This document shows, piece by piece, positions 8,911 through 15,744 of a stretch of 27,592 nucleotides of DNA. Made by a program: the position numbers and the translations under genes. The notes under the pieces were generated by a model. The model was not told the DNA's origin and searched no databases. It worked only from the letters and a program-made list of their open reading frames with translations. This DNA comes from a virus, in the IMG/VR virus record IMGVR_UViG_3300027763_000194, positions 1 through 27,592 of that record. The stretch is one strand, 5' to 3'. Within the stretch, counting starts at the first letter, position 1, and every line of letters begins with the position of its first letter.

Positions 8911-9566
8911 TATACGCTAATCCATTCAGATTCTTCAACATAGCGTGAAGACTCTAACGAAATTGCATCTGATAAACTTTGTTTAAATAATGCGTATGTC
9001 TCAGCAGACTGTACACCGCCATCTTCACCACGCTCAGCTTGCGCTCTAGCCAAAGCACCAAGAATTACAGGCTCATGTGGAACTAAGAGTTTGTCTGAGT
9101 TAGCTGCTAATTCAACCTGTGGACGAATGACGTTAAAGCGAATATCATACACACCATCAGGAATAGGGAATAAATCAACCTGTGTATCACCATTGGTGTT
9201 TGTACCGTTAAAGTTATAGTACATTGGTGAATTTTTAGTGGTAGAACCTAATAAAAACATCCGGTTCATCCAATGAGTAGTAGCGTTCTGTAGAACAGTA
9301 TTGCTAGTGTCATTTAAGACATCAATCACACGGAAACGCTGACCAGTGCCTGTCAAGACATAGTTAAAGATGTCCGTAGCAGTTGTAGCAGATAATGTCT
9401 CAGATAATGAATTCCAGTTATACGCATCTTCTACTTGACGCTTAGAATCATTGATGTACTTAGCAATGAGCTTAACATAGGCGTTATCAGACACTGAGGA
9501 AGCCTCTGGCTCACGCAGTCGTATTAATACCTCGTTAGTGAGTTCTAGGTAGTTTTTAGATGCCAT
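8910..9566 (-). CDS. Head-tail adaptor (T7 gp11-like tail tubular protein A)
   Basis: A 218-residue protein beginning YLELTNEVLIRLREPE and including INDSKRQVEDAYNWNSL, a pattern typical of podovirus adaptors. The helical N- and C-terminal parts flank a beta-rich middle that includes FLLGS and a strand with DLFPIPDGVYDIRF. It would sit as a ring between portal and nozzle. The order adaptor then nozzle, with a one-base overlap, supports the assignment. AAGGA upstream is the ribosome site. Confidence 0.77.
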   Translation of the reverse strand: MASKNYLELTNEVLIRLREPEASSVSDNAYVKLIAKYINDSKRQVEDAYNWNSLSETLSATTATDIFNYVLTGTGQRFRVIDVLNDTSNTVLQNATTHWMNRMFLLGSTTKNSPMYYNFNGTNTNGDTQVDLFPIPDGVYDIRFNVIRPQVELAANSDKLLVPHEPVILGALARAQAERGEDGGVQSAETYALFKQSLSDAISLESSRYVEESEWISV

Positions 9567-9575
9567 ATTTTCCTT

Positions 9576-9604
9576 AGTGTAACACAGTTTTGACTATGTG
9601 TCAA
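9576..9604 (-). promoter_or_regulatory. Candidate sigma70 promoter before the adaptor gene
   Basis: On the minus strand a perfect TTGACA (9599-9604) is followed after 17 bases by TACACT (9576-9581, 4 of 6). The predicted start site is only a few bases before the ATG at 9566 and would leave out the AAGGA ribosome site, so it would give a nearly leaderless mRNA or the match is accidental. The -35 is also part of an inverted repeat TTGAC-acata-GTCAA. Confidence 0.35.
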
Positions 9605-9612
9605 CAATTATT

Positions 9613-9858
9613 TTAACAATCCCACTTCTTTAATGCCAGTGCTTTACGAGTAGGTCTGCCTTTTTCGTCCTTCATAGGACCTGCAACACCACCCATTCGA
9701 GCGCAAAAGCTCTTACGTCTACCAGCAGCTTTAGGAGACTTTGCAGCCTCTTTAGCAGACACTGGTGGCTTTAGCTTAGAACCAGTAGTCTTATTGTAGT
9801 AGTCTCTACCTTTTTGATTGAGACCGCCTTCAGGGTTCTGAAACGCTTTCTTAGGCAT
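9613..9858 (-). CDS. Small basic conserved phage protein (DUF6321-like)
   Basis: An 81-residue, Lys/Arg-rich protein. The C-terminal half (RKSFCARMGGVAGPMKDEKG, then TRKALALKKWDC) resembles a small family widespread in phages that I associate with DUF6321. No enzyme motif is seen; two cysteines (in SFCAR and at the end) could bind metal. It is coupled by a TAATG overlap to the gene before it and is one of three consecutive small basic proteins, which suggests a virion or DNA-associated role. Function unknown. Confidence 0.7.
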   Translation of the reverse strand: MPKKAFQNPEGGLNQKGRDYYNKTTGSKLKPPVSAKEAAKSPKAAGRRKSFCARMGGVAGPMKDEKGRPTRKALALKKWDC

Positions 9859-10007
9859 TATTTCTTCTTCTTTGCAGTCTTAGCAGAGTCTTTAAAGTCT
9901 TGAGCAGTAGGAGCGCCTTTGGAGCCTACTTTACGCATCTTCTCACCTGAACCAGCCTTAATACGAGCTTTCTTGGCTGCGATATTGGAATAGAGTCCTT
10001 GTTTCAT
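9858..10007 (-). CDS. Small basic conserved phage protein, 49 residues
   Basis: The frame encodes MKQGLYSNIAAKKARIKAGS followed by GEKMRKVGSKGAP and a lysine-rich tail ending KKKK. It shares TAATG overlaps with both neighbours, and these fix the start and stop. Proteins with the MKQGLY..I..K..RI.AGSGEKMR pattern are frequent in phage genomes next to similar basic small proteins. No function can be assigned; a role in the virion or in binding nucleic acid is suggested only by charge and position. Confidence 0.75.
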   Translation of the reverse strand: MKQGLYSNIAAKKARIKAGSGEKMRKVGSKGAPTAQDFKDSAKTAKKKK

Positions 10008-10192
10008 TATCGACCTCTACCAGCAGATTTCTTCATCATCTTAGACTGAGGCATCTTAGCTTCGCTCATAGCAATAGCAATAGCTTGTTTACGGCTCTTT
10101 ACTACAGGACCGCCTTTACCGCTGTGTAGTCCACCAGCTTTGTATTCAGACATTACTTTACCGACTTTAGCTGTTTGTTTCTTAGTTACCAT
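10007..10192 (-). CDS. Small basic conserved phage protein (DUF6496-like)
   Basis: A 61-residue basic protein with VMSEYKAGGLHSGKGGPVVK followed by SRKQAIAIAMSEA, the core of a small phage-associated family I know as DUF6496, and a Lys/Met-rich tail. The gene ends in a TAATG overlap with the next small basic protein. All three genes of this mini-cluster are likely translated together. Function unknown. Confidence 0.75.
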   Translation of the reverse strand: MVTKKQTAKVGKVMSEYKAGGLHSGKGGPVVKSRKQAIAIAMSEAKMPQSKMMKKSAGRGR

Positions 10193-10201
10193 GATTATCC
10201 T

Positions 10202-10549
10202 TTATGCAAAGTTTTGTACAGTTGACCTAGCGTCTAACTCTACTGTAATAACAACAGTAGTGGTAGAACCTGTTTCAGAGATAGCTCTAATTTCATCTCC
10301 CTCATCTAAAACAACATAATTCCCGTCACCGAGTAAGAAGAATGTTTTAGAAGAAAGTGGATAAGCAGAAGCAATCGCTACTTCTACGTTTTCACTCTTG
10401 TCATACCACCAGCAACTAAATGTCTTAGCTGAAGAAGTATTATTAAAAGCGTACAACAGCTTCCACAATGCCATGTTCCTAGTAGGGACAGTGAACAAGG
10501 TAGTCTTAGTGTTTGCAACTAAATTCTTACCTACTGAATGTGAACGCAT
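10202..10549 (-). CDS. Beta-rich putative virion protein
   Basis: A 115-residue protein, rich in Thr, Ser, Val and aromatic residues, with alternating strand-like segments (NTKTTLFTVPTRNMALWKLL, TFSCWWYDKS, TVVITVELD). Small proteins starting KNLVANTKTTLFTVP-like recur in phage structural clusters. It lies between a coiled-coil membrane gene and the small basic gene group, in the late virion operon. A surface or accessory virion role is plausible but not shown by sequence. Confidence 0.6.
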   Translation of the reverse strand: MRSHSVGKNLVANTKTTLFTVPTRNMALWKLLYAFNNTSSAKTFSCWWYDKSENVEVAIASAYPLSSKTFFLLGDGNYVVLDEGDEIRAISETGSTTTVVITVELDARSTVQNFA

Positions 10550-10555
10550 ATTACC

Positions 10556-10765
10556 TTACGCAAAGTGTTTAAAAATCCAATCCTTGAACAGAGTCAAGAA
10601 TATACCGATACCAGAAGCTAAGAAAGCAACTCCACCTAAGAAGCCTTTGTAACGCATCATCTCATCACGCACTGCATGGATACAGTCTAGTATTTCTTTC
10701 TGACTGGCTTGTAGCTTTTCTACTTCAGCTTCTAACACAGCGATACGCTCTACGGAATCTGTCAT
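10556..10765 (-). CDS. XhlA-like coiled-coil membrane protein
   Basis: A 69-residue protein. Residues about 1-40 form a heptad-rich coiled coil (ERIAVLEAEVEKLQASQKEI) and about 42-60 a single hydrophobic segment (FLGGVAFLASGIGIFLTLF) with a short basic tail. This layout matches XhlA-type proteins that assist phage lysis, but the gene lies 9 kb from the holin-endolysin pair, inside the fibre/tail region. It may be an additional lysis factor or a membrane protein of other use. It is one base from the upstream gene. Confidence 0.55.
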   Translation of the reverse strand: MTDSVERIAVLEAEVEKLQASQKEILDCIHAVRDEMMRYKGFLGGVAFLASGIGIFLTLFKDWIFKHFA

Positions 10766-10766
10766 G

Positions 10767-11024
10767 TTATCCTACCAATGCAGTTACTTCAGCTTGGGTT
10801 AAACCTAATGCCGCTAGTTTAGCTAGTGCAGATATTTTAGTTGATTCGGCTTGCTCTTTTTTTGCTAATAATTGAGCTTTGGTTGATTCCCAAAGAGCAT
10901 CAAGTTCATCTTGTGTTGGTTTTGGTGATTCATCTAACCATATCAAACCATCATAATAATCGCCATTTAAAGACCATTGTGCATTTGTATAATTTTTAGA
11001 AAGAATTTGAGAATAATCAATCAT
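10767..11024 (-). CDS. Fibre-associated XkdW-like small protein
   Basis: An 85-residue protein: MIDYSQILSKNYTNAQWSLN at the start, PKPTQDELDALWESTKAQL in the middle, and AKLAALGLTQAEVTALVG at the end. The pairing of a KPTQ-E-D motif with a final short helix LGLT..E..AL is typical of small proteins encoded beside phage tail fibres (XkdW or tail-fibre assembly type). The start overlaps the stop of the preceding fibre-tip gene by four bases (ATGA). Likely a fibre chaperone; inferred from family and position. Confidence 0.62.
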   Translation of the reverse strand: MIDYSQILSKNYTNAQWSLNGDYYDGLIWLDESPKPTQDELDALWESTKAQLLAKKEQAESTKISALAKLAALGLTQAEVTALVG

Positions 11025-11560
11025 GCAGAAATCTCCATTACTGTAATTGTGGATGTTGCTCTAGGGTCATAAGTAATATCATTATTATCATTTCCAGAAC
11101 GATTTATATAAACAGTATTTCCAGATGTTCTAGCACAAATTGTAGCTTTGTAAGTGGTGGCACTTGTTGTTGCTGGAGAATCTAGATAACAAGTATTTAC
11201 AGGAGTTTGTTTTCTAGAACCATCCGTATCACCAGCGTCCATAGCTTCAGTAACAGTTGCTCTATTACCAGCAGTATCACCAATTAAAATGGCGGTGCTA
11301 TTTCTATTTAATCTGTAATAAGCATTATAAGCAGAAGTTCCAAGAACCATATTAACAAAAACAAGCACCTTACTTGAAGCAAAAAGAGGAGTAATTGTTA
11401 CCGATAAACCAGTTACATCAACATAAGTTGGTACTACACTTGTAGTAGAAAATGTATCAGTTTTTACAGCTTGAACTACTTGTAATATTTTACCACCACT
11501 ATTTTGTGTAGTAGCGTTGTTAAATGTAAGACCATTAGTCCCATCAATAATCATTGTCAT
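11021..11560 (-). CDS. Tail-fibre tip / receptor-binding candidate
   Basis: A 179-residue beta-rich protein. The N-terminal IIDGTNGLTFNNATTQNSGG is a common phage fibre motif that precedes a C-terminal jelly-roll-like domain rich in Thr, Val and Asn (SVTITPLFASSKVLVFVNMV, TITVMEISA at the end). It is one of three separate tip-like genes in this module, each next to small partner genes. It could bind the host surface or attach to the stalk. The start shares one base with the stop of the upstream gene. Confidence 0.65.
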   Translation of the reverse strand: MTMIIDGTNGLTFNNATTQNSGGKILQVVQAVKTDTFSTTSVVPTYVDVTGLSVTITPLFASSKVLVFVNMVLGTSAYNAYYRLNRNSTAILIGDTAGNRATVTEAMDAGDTDGSRKQTPVNTCYLDSPATTSATTYKATICARTSGNTVYINRSGNDNNDITYDPRATSTITVMEISA

Positions 11561-11790
11561 TATGTATTCTCCGCTTTAAGTGCTTTTAGTGCATCAAGCG
11601 TTGTAGCAATATTAACTAAAGAAGTAATGTCTCTTAGTCTTTGCTTCTCAGCAACGATAGCAGCAGTGTCTGCACCAGTCTCTAAAGCTCTTTGAAACAA
11701 TACATCTTGAACTTCTAGCAACGGAGTACGCTCAGTACGTAATCTATCTTTAGTAATAACTTTAGCTTTGTCTATGTTAATAACAATCAT
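11560..11790 (-). CDS. Fibre-module helical protein
   Basis: A 76-residue protein, MIVINIDKAKVITKDRLRTE, then a helix with IVAEKQRLRDITSLVN and an Ala/Leu/Lys tail. I place the start at 11790 because this ATG forms an ATGA overlap with the stop of the upstream gene; an upstream alternative at 11805 would give five more residues and a larger overlap. Proteins of this type are encoded beside phage tail fibres and may be assembly factors. The function is not known. Confidence 0.62.
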   Translation of the reverse strand: MIVINIDKAKVITKDRLRTERTPLLEVQDVLFQRALETGADTAAIVAEKQRLRDITSLVNIATTLDALKALKAENT

Positions 11791-11984
11791 TCTTGATACT
11801 CCCATGCGTCTCTAAAGGTTCTATCTGTTGGAATATCCTCTATAGATACAATCTTAAAAGGCTTACCTTTAGGTACATCTTTAGCAGCTAGTTCTTCAAT
11901 AGTGTGTGTTTCAAGGTACTCAGCAGTTGGTATCAAAATAGATACACCGCCATCGTCATTAGGGTAGATTATTCTTTGTATCAT
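11787..11984 (-). CDS. Fibre-module small protein
   Basis: A 65-residue protein with IIYPNDDGGVSILIPTAEYL, then IEELAAKDVPKGKPFKIV and IPTDRTFRDAWEYQE. The N-terminal YPNDDG-VS-IPT and the C-terminal IP.DRTFR.AWE are recurrent in small phage proteins found beside fibres. It is joined by an ATGA overlap to the next small gene. Function unknown; assembly or attachment of fibre parts is a guess from context. Confidence 0.62.
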   Translation of the reverse strand: MIQRIIYPNDDGGVSILIPTAEYLETHTIEELAAKDVPKGKPFKIVSIEDIPTDRTFRDAWEYQE

Positions 11985-11994
11985 TTTATCCTAA

Positions 11995-12462
11995 TTATCT
12001 AAAGATAGCAATGTTGATGAATGCTTGGTCTTGGTCAGCTGGTCCAGAACTAGCTGTATTGATGCGAACCATCGAAGTTGTTCGTGCTAAACCGTCTGAG
12101 TTATCTCTAAGTAGAAAACCACCTGTTGTTCCACCACCAGTCCCTTGTAAACAAAAGTTTGTATCAGGCATAGCATTTGTCATATTTATTCGGTATAACC
12201 CAACACCGTCATCAGTAATGCTAGATACATTACCACTAGCACGAATAGCTACTGTACCAGTACCATTGAAGTTTACCCATGCACGGCAGCCGTATGCAGT
12301 AGCTACTGAGCCGTAACCTGAGTTAAATTGCAGATTAGCAGATGTATCAATAGTTACCGCAGTTGTTCCATTATTAGTTTGTAATGATAAAGCACCAGAA
12401 GTATCACCAGCAATCGCTATTGCAGTTCCACTTGTAGTTCCAGCAGATATTGTAGATGCCAT
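11995..12462 (-). CDS. Tail-fibre tip / receptor-binding candidate
   Basis: A 155-residue Thr/Gly/Ser-rich protein. IAGDTSGALSLQTNNGTTAV followed by TIDTSANLQF is a repeat-type phage fibre motif; after it comes a distinct domain (about 55-155) with WVNFNGTGTVAIRASGNVSS, MPDTNFCLQGTGGG and an end FINIAIFR. The WVNFNGTG..IR.S.NVSSI.D.G.G.Y pattern recurs at the C-terminus of fibre proteins of other phages. It is likely a beta-rich receptor-binding tip. The start shares one base with the upstream stop. Confidence 0.68.
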   Translation of the reverse strand: MASTISAGTTSGTAIAIAGDTSGALSLQTNNGTTAVTIDTSANLQFNSGYGSVATAYGCRAWVNFNGTGTVAIRASGNVSSITDDGVGLYRINMTNAMPDTNFCLQGTGGGTTGGFLLRDNSDGLARTTSMVRINTASSGPADQDQAFINIAIFR

Positions 12463-12632
12463 TATGCTAGTTGCTCCGCAGTTGGTCTAGCTAGTGTAGG
12501 ATGTTCCCATTTAGCAATATAATCGCCTTTGCCGTCTGAATCGTTTTGTAGTGTGATTGTTACATTGCGACCAACAAAATCAGCATCAGTAAGTTCGGGG
12601 TAAATTGTTTTAATTTTTTCGTATAAAGTCAT
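12462..12632 (-). CDS. Fibre-module XkdW-like protein, 56 residues
   Basis: The frame reads MTLYEKIKTIYPELTDADF..., then ITLQNDSDGKGDYIAKWEHP and ends RPTAEQLA. The IYPELTD..F, DSDGKGDYIAKWEHP, RPT.EQL pattern is that of small XkdW-type proteins encoded next to phage fibres. Both ends are set by TAATG overlaps with the neighbouring fibre-tip genes. It is likely a fibre assembly partner; inferred from family and position. Confidence 0.78.
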   Translation of the reverse strand: MTLYEKIKTIYPELTDADFVGRNVTITLQNDSDGKGDYIAKWEHPTLARPTAEQLA

Positions 12633-13168
12633 TATGAACTCCGAACCATTGAACCATTAATATAAGTATATACGCCAGTAGCTGTTGCAAAAACTGAACC
12701 AGTAGCACCGCTACTAAGTGCGTATAGCTCAACATAATCTGTAGAACCATTAAAATAAACTATTGATGCAACATTACTATATGTTTCAATAGAACTAATA
12801 ACGGATGAACCTCGTCTGAATTCAGAACCATTTTTATAAATTGAACAAATAATTGTTCCAGCACCACCGCAATCTATTTGTCCATTAATTTGATAATATC
12901 CAGCTACAGTAGGTGTAAAACGACTTGATGCAAAATTATTGTTTGTATCAAAATCTTCAGTATCAAATGTAACTTTTGTAAAAGTATTTGCTGTAATTGA
13001 TTGAGTGCCTAAAGAAGTTGATTTAAAAGCACTAAACGCTGGCATATTACCGCTAACCATTACTGTGCCAGTAGAGGCAGGTAGCGTAATAGTATTAGTA
13101 CCAGCTACGGCAGGGGCAGCTAAAGTAATAGCACCTGATGTATCGCCTGAGATTACGACTGAACTCAT
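12632..13168 (-). CDS. Tail-fibre tip with C1q/TNF-like head
   Basis: A 178-residue protein. The first part, VVISGDTSGAITLAAPAVAG then TNTITLPASTGTVMV, is a fibre linker motif; from about residue 43 the protein (MPAFSAFKSTS..., FTKVTFDTEDFDTNNNF, FTPTVAGYYQINGQI, and an end with YTYINGSMV) resembles the C1q-like trimeric head domain. I chose the ATG at 13168 since it makes an ATGA overlap with the stalk gene; a GTG at 13180 in the same frame is less likely. C1q-like heads in phage fibres commonly contact the host receptor. Confidence 0.72.
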   Translation of the reverse strand: MSSVVISGDTSGAITLAAPAVAGTNTITLPASTGTVMVSGNMPAFSAFKSTSLGTQSITANTFTKVTFDTEDFDTNNNFASSRFTPTVAGYYQINGQIDCGGAGTIICSIYKNGSEFRRGSSVISSIETYSNVASIVYFNGSTDYVELYALSSGATGSVFATATGVYTYINGSMVRSS

Positions 13169-14532
13169 AAGACTAACCACCTTTGCCCTGATGCAACAGT
13201 TACAGAATAACCTGATGCGATTGTTAGTGGACCAACAGATAAACAGTTGTTACCTGCTGTAGTTGTAATGTTCTCTGCAATACTTGTAGAGTTATAAGCA
13301 ATAGCCTTTGTAGCAGCAGTACCAAAGTATTGACCACCACCAACTGTACCCCATGATGCAGTGCTACCATCAGTAGTTAAATACTTTCCTGAATTGCCTG
13401 TCTGAGAAGGTAAAGAACTTACTGTTGCAGTTGATACTGCAGTAATTAATCCTTTACCATTTACAGTAATAACTGGAATAGATGTAGTAGAACCAAAAGC
13501 ACCAGTATTGCTATTAACTGTTGCTAGAGTTGCATTGGTAATTGCAGTACCAGTATTACCAGATAGAGTTAAATCACCACCAGTAACAGAGATAGTACCT
13601 GAGACAGTACCCCAAGATGTAGCAGTTCCGTTGGTAGTTAAGAACTTACCAGAGTTACCTGTTTGACTTGGAGTGTATGATGCTGCAGTTGTTGCTGAGT
13701 TGGCAGCGTTAGTTGCCGAAGTAGCAGCATTAGTCGCTGATGTACTAGCATTAGATGCTTGCGTTGTAGCAGTCGATGCAGAGCCACTTGCTGAGGTCGC
13801 AGAAGCTGCAGCAGCAGTTGCACTGGTGGAAGCATTACTAGCTTGCGTAGTCGCTGTAGTGGCACTCGTAGAAGCGTTACCAGCCTGTGTAGTTGCTATT
13901 CCTGCTTGAGTGGTTGCTGTGCTTGCTGATGTTGCTGCGTTAGTTTCGCTGGTAGCTGCATTAGATGCAGAAGTGCTGGCATTGCTGGCTTGAGTAGTCG
14001 CTGTAGAAGCACTTCCTGAAGCGGATGTAGCGGAGTTGCTTGCATTTGTAGCAGATGTGGAAGCAGCCGATGCACTGTTGGAAGCATTAGTTGCTGAAGT
14101 TGCTGCTGCACTTGCTGAAGTGGAAGCGTTAGATGCTTGAGTGCTTGCTGTAGTTGCTGAGGTACTTGCATTAGAAGCCTGTGTAGTTGCTGTTGAAGCA
14201 GACCCTGAAGCAGAGCTTGCTGAAGCTGCAGCAGCCGTTGCAGAAGTACTTGCGTTAGAGGCTTGTGTGGTTGCTGTAGAAGCTGAACCGCTTGCAGAGG
14301 TAGCTGAGTTAGATGCGTTAGTCGCTGATGTACTAGCATTAGATGCTGATGTAGAAGCGTTGCTTGCTTGAGTAGAAGCAGTTGTAGCTGAACCAGAAGC
14401 AGCAGTGGCAGAGGCTTGAGCAGCGTCTGCATCTACTTGAGCTTCTACAGCTAACTGACGAACTAAAAGAGCTTCACTTGAGGAGTCTGCAACAGCATCT
14501 CCTGCTCCACCTGCACCACGATAGATAGACAT
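13165..14532 (-). CDS. Tail-fibre stalk protein with Ala/Ser/Thr heptad repeats
   Basis: A 455-residue protein. Residues 1-37 (MSIYRGAGGAGDAVADSSSE) are a likely virion attachment segment; about 40-275 consist of heptads with Ala in the first and fourth positions (such as ASNASTS, ATNASNS, ASGSAST); then two copies of a motif TPSQTGNSGKFLTTNGTATS / LPSQTGNSGKYLTTDGSTAS near 278 and 370, and an end SGYSVTVASGQRWLVL typical of phage fibres. The heptads predict a long trimeric coiled coil of the kind in lambda Stf-type fibres. It is transcribed before three tip-like genes, which suggests a modular fibre with separately encoded heads. Confidence 0.8.
   Translation of the reverse strand: MSIYRGAGGAGDAVADSSSEALLVRQLAVEAQVDADAAQASATAASGSATTASTQASNASTSASNASTSATNASNSATSASGSASTATTQASNASTSATAAAASASSASGSASTATTQASNASTSATTASTQASNASTSASAAATSATNASNSASAASTSATNASNSATSASGSASTATTQASNASTSASNAATSETNAATSASTATTQAGIATTQAGNASTSATTATTQASNASTSATAAAASATSASGSASTATTQASNASTSATNAATSATNAANSATTAASYTPSQTGNSGKFLTTNGTATSWGTVSGTISVTGGDLTLSGNTGTAITNATLATVNSNTGAFGSTTSIPVITVNGKGLITAVSTATVSSLPSQTGNSGKYLTTDGSTASWGTVGGGQYFGTAATKAIAYNSTSIAENITTTAGNNCLSVGPLTIASGYSVTVASGQRWLVL
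13692..14415 (-). repeat. Degenerate 21-base repeats in the fibre stalk gene
   Basis: The DNA encoding the heptads is built from imperfect units of about 21 bases that recur singly and in longer blocks (for example the segment for AST-ATTQ-ASNASTSA appears several times). Codon choice varies between copies, so the repeats are diverged at the DNA level. They explain the long open shadow frames seen in the other readings of this segment. Confidence 0.8.
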
Positions 14533-14697
14533 TTAAACTTCCTCAGAAGTTGCTACAGTTTTCTTAGTGGTTTTTGCTACAGGTTTTACTTCTTCTTTTA
14601 CTTCCTCATAAGCAGGATTATCACGAGTAGTTAGAATATCTACTTCGTGTTCAAAAGAAATAATGTTGCCAGAAATAATACATTTAAATTGAACCAT
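14533..14697 (-). CDS. Small phage protein of unknown function, 54 residues
   Basis: The frame encodes MVQFKCIISGNIISFEHEVD, then a charged segment with DNPAYEEVKEEVKP and a Lys/Thr-rich tail. It stops immediately before the ATG of the fibre stalk gene, and AAAGG lies upstream of its own ATG. Small proteins with the F...SGN...F..E.DI pattern followed by NP.YE are common just downstream of phage coat genes. Function unknown. Confidence 0.72.
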   Translation of the reverse strand: MVQFKCIISGNIISFEHEVDILTTRDNPAYEEVKEEVKPVAKTTKKTVATSEEV

Positions 14698-14743
14698 ATT
14701 GTACCTTTACAGTTTATTTTAAAACTCTTATGAGAGAGTACTA

Positions 14744-14777
14744 AAGTAAACTGCCCCAGCAGTTTCTACCGGGGCAG
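14744..14777 (-). terminator. Terminator after the major capsid gene
   Basis: On the minus strand CTGCCCC (14777-14771) pairs with GGGGCAG (14757-14751) across a 13-base loop and is followed by TTTACTTT. It lies 15 bases past the coat-protein stop. A second weaker hairpin (ACTCT/AGAGT, 14739-14724) follows. The imperfect T-tract suggests partial read-through, like the T7 terminator after gene 10, making coat mRNA more abundant than downstream tail mRNA. Confidence 0.7.
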
Positions 14778-14791
14778 AGTCAATCAACTAC

Positions 14792-15712
14792 TTAAGCTGG
14801 AACAACTAAAGCAACAGAAGCGTAGTCACGCAACTCAGCTACACCGTAGAGTGTATCTGCAGTGAACAATGTACCGAGGTACTCTTGTTTGTACTGAGTT
14901 TGTGAACGAACACCCATTTGCTCAACGAGTACCATTGCATCTTTGTGAGCCATCAAGCAAGTACGAGCTGCAGTAGAACCAGAAGTTGTATCAGCGTTAG
15001 AAGATACAAATACAGGCATACCGTAGAGGTTACCGATTTCGCCATTGCGGATGGTGTTAGCAGAACCTTGCTCACCAACAAATGCTTGCTCAGTGTAACG
15101 AGCTAAGCCCATCAATGTGTTACGGCTTGATGGAGGGATAATGAAGAAACGACCATCCATTGGAACATCGCTGTCATCCAAACGCTGGATAGCACGACGG
15201 ATACCAGCATCAGTCAATGCAGAAGCGTTATTGTTTGCAGCAACATACAATGTGGAACCATCACCACCGATGTAACCCTTAGTGTAAGCTGCTGTATTAG
15301 CACCACCTTGAGAAATACGACCTAATTGGATAATGCTTGTGTCAACTTGCTTACCCAAAGCGTAGCCAGCGTCGTCTGTGTAGAACTGACGCAGTGAAGA
15401 CAATGCTTGAGCTTCGACAATATCCTCAATCAAACGGCTATACTCGTAGTGATTGGTGATTGAAACAGTTACTTCTGTCTCTGTTGCAGCAATCAAAGTA
15501 ACTTGTGAACCTGCAGTTTTAGAAGCTGCTGAACCACGAGTTGGAACAGGGATATGAACTGTATCGCCTTTTTTGCCTTTGAAAGACATCTTTTTAACAA
15601 GATTAGCTGCTACTAATGATTTCTTGTAAGCGGCTGCAATTTCGTCACTCCAGATTTCTGGGATGAACGTTGCTGCTGTTGTGACCGTTACGTTATCTGT
15701 ACCTAATGCCAT
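14792..15712 (-). CDS. Major capsid protein
   Basis: A 306-residue protein of typical phage coat size. N-terminal FIPEIWSDEIAAAYKKSLVA then NLVKKMSFKGKKGDTVHIPV and later VDTSIIQLGRIS, DGRFFIIPPSSRNTL, YGMPVFVSSN and an end LRDYASVALVVPA match the coat proteins of many podoviruses, which I expect to have the HK97 fold. It forms the icosahedral shell. It is preceded by the scaffold gene and followed by a terminator, the usual place for the most abundant virion protein. AAAGGAAA is its ribosome site. Confidence 0.9.
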   Translation of the reverse strand: MALGTDNVTVTTAATFIPEIWSDEIAAAYKKSLVAANLVKKMSFKGKKGDTVHIPVPTRGSAASKTAGSQVTLIAATETEVTVSITNHYEYSRLIEDIVEAQALSSLRQFYTDDAGYALGKQVDTSIIQLGRISQGGANTAAYTKGYIGGDGSTLYVAANNNASALTDAGIRRAIQRLDDSDVPMDGRFFIIPPSSRNTLMGLARYTEQAFVGEQGSANTIRNGEIGNLYGMPVFVSSNADTTSGSTAARTCLMAHKDAMVLVEQMGVRSQTQYKQEYLGTLFTADTLYGVAELRDYASVALVVPA

Positions 15713-15744
15713 GATATATTTCCTTTAAATTATAAATTCTAAAA

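Noticed and set aside
13692-14415. CRISPR-like repetitive pattern
   Set aside because: Units are coding heptads without constant repeats and unique spacers.
13638-14432. Long Leu/Gln-rich and Ala/Val-rich frames over the fibre stalk
   Set aside because: They are by-products of the 21-base repeats, which remain open in several frames.
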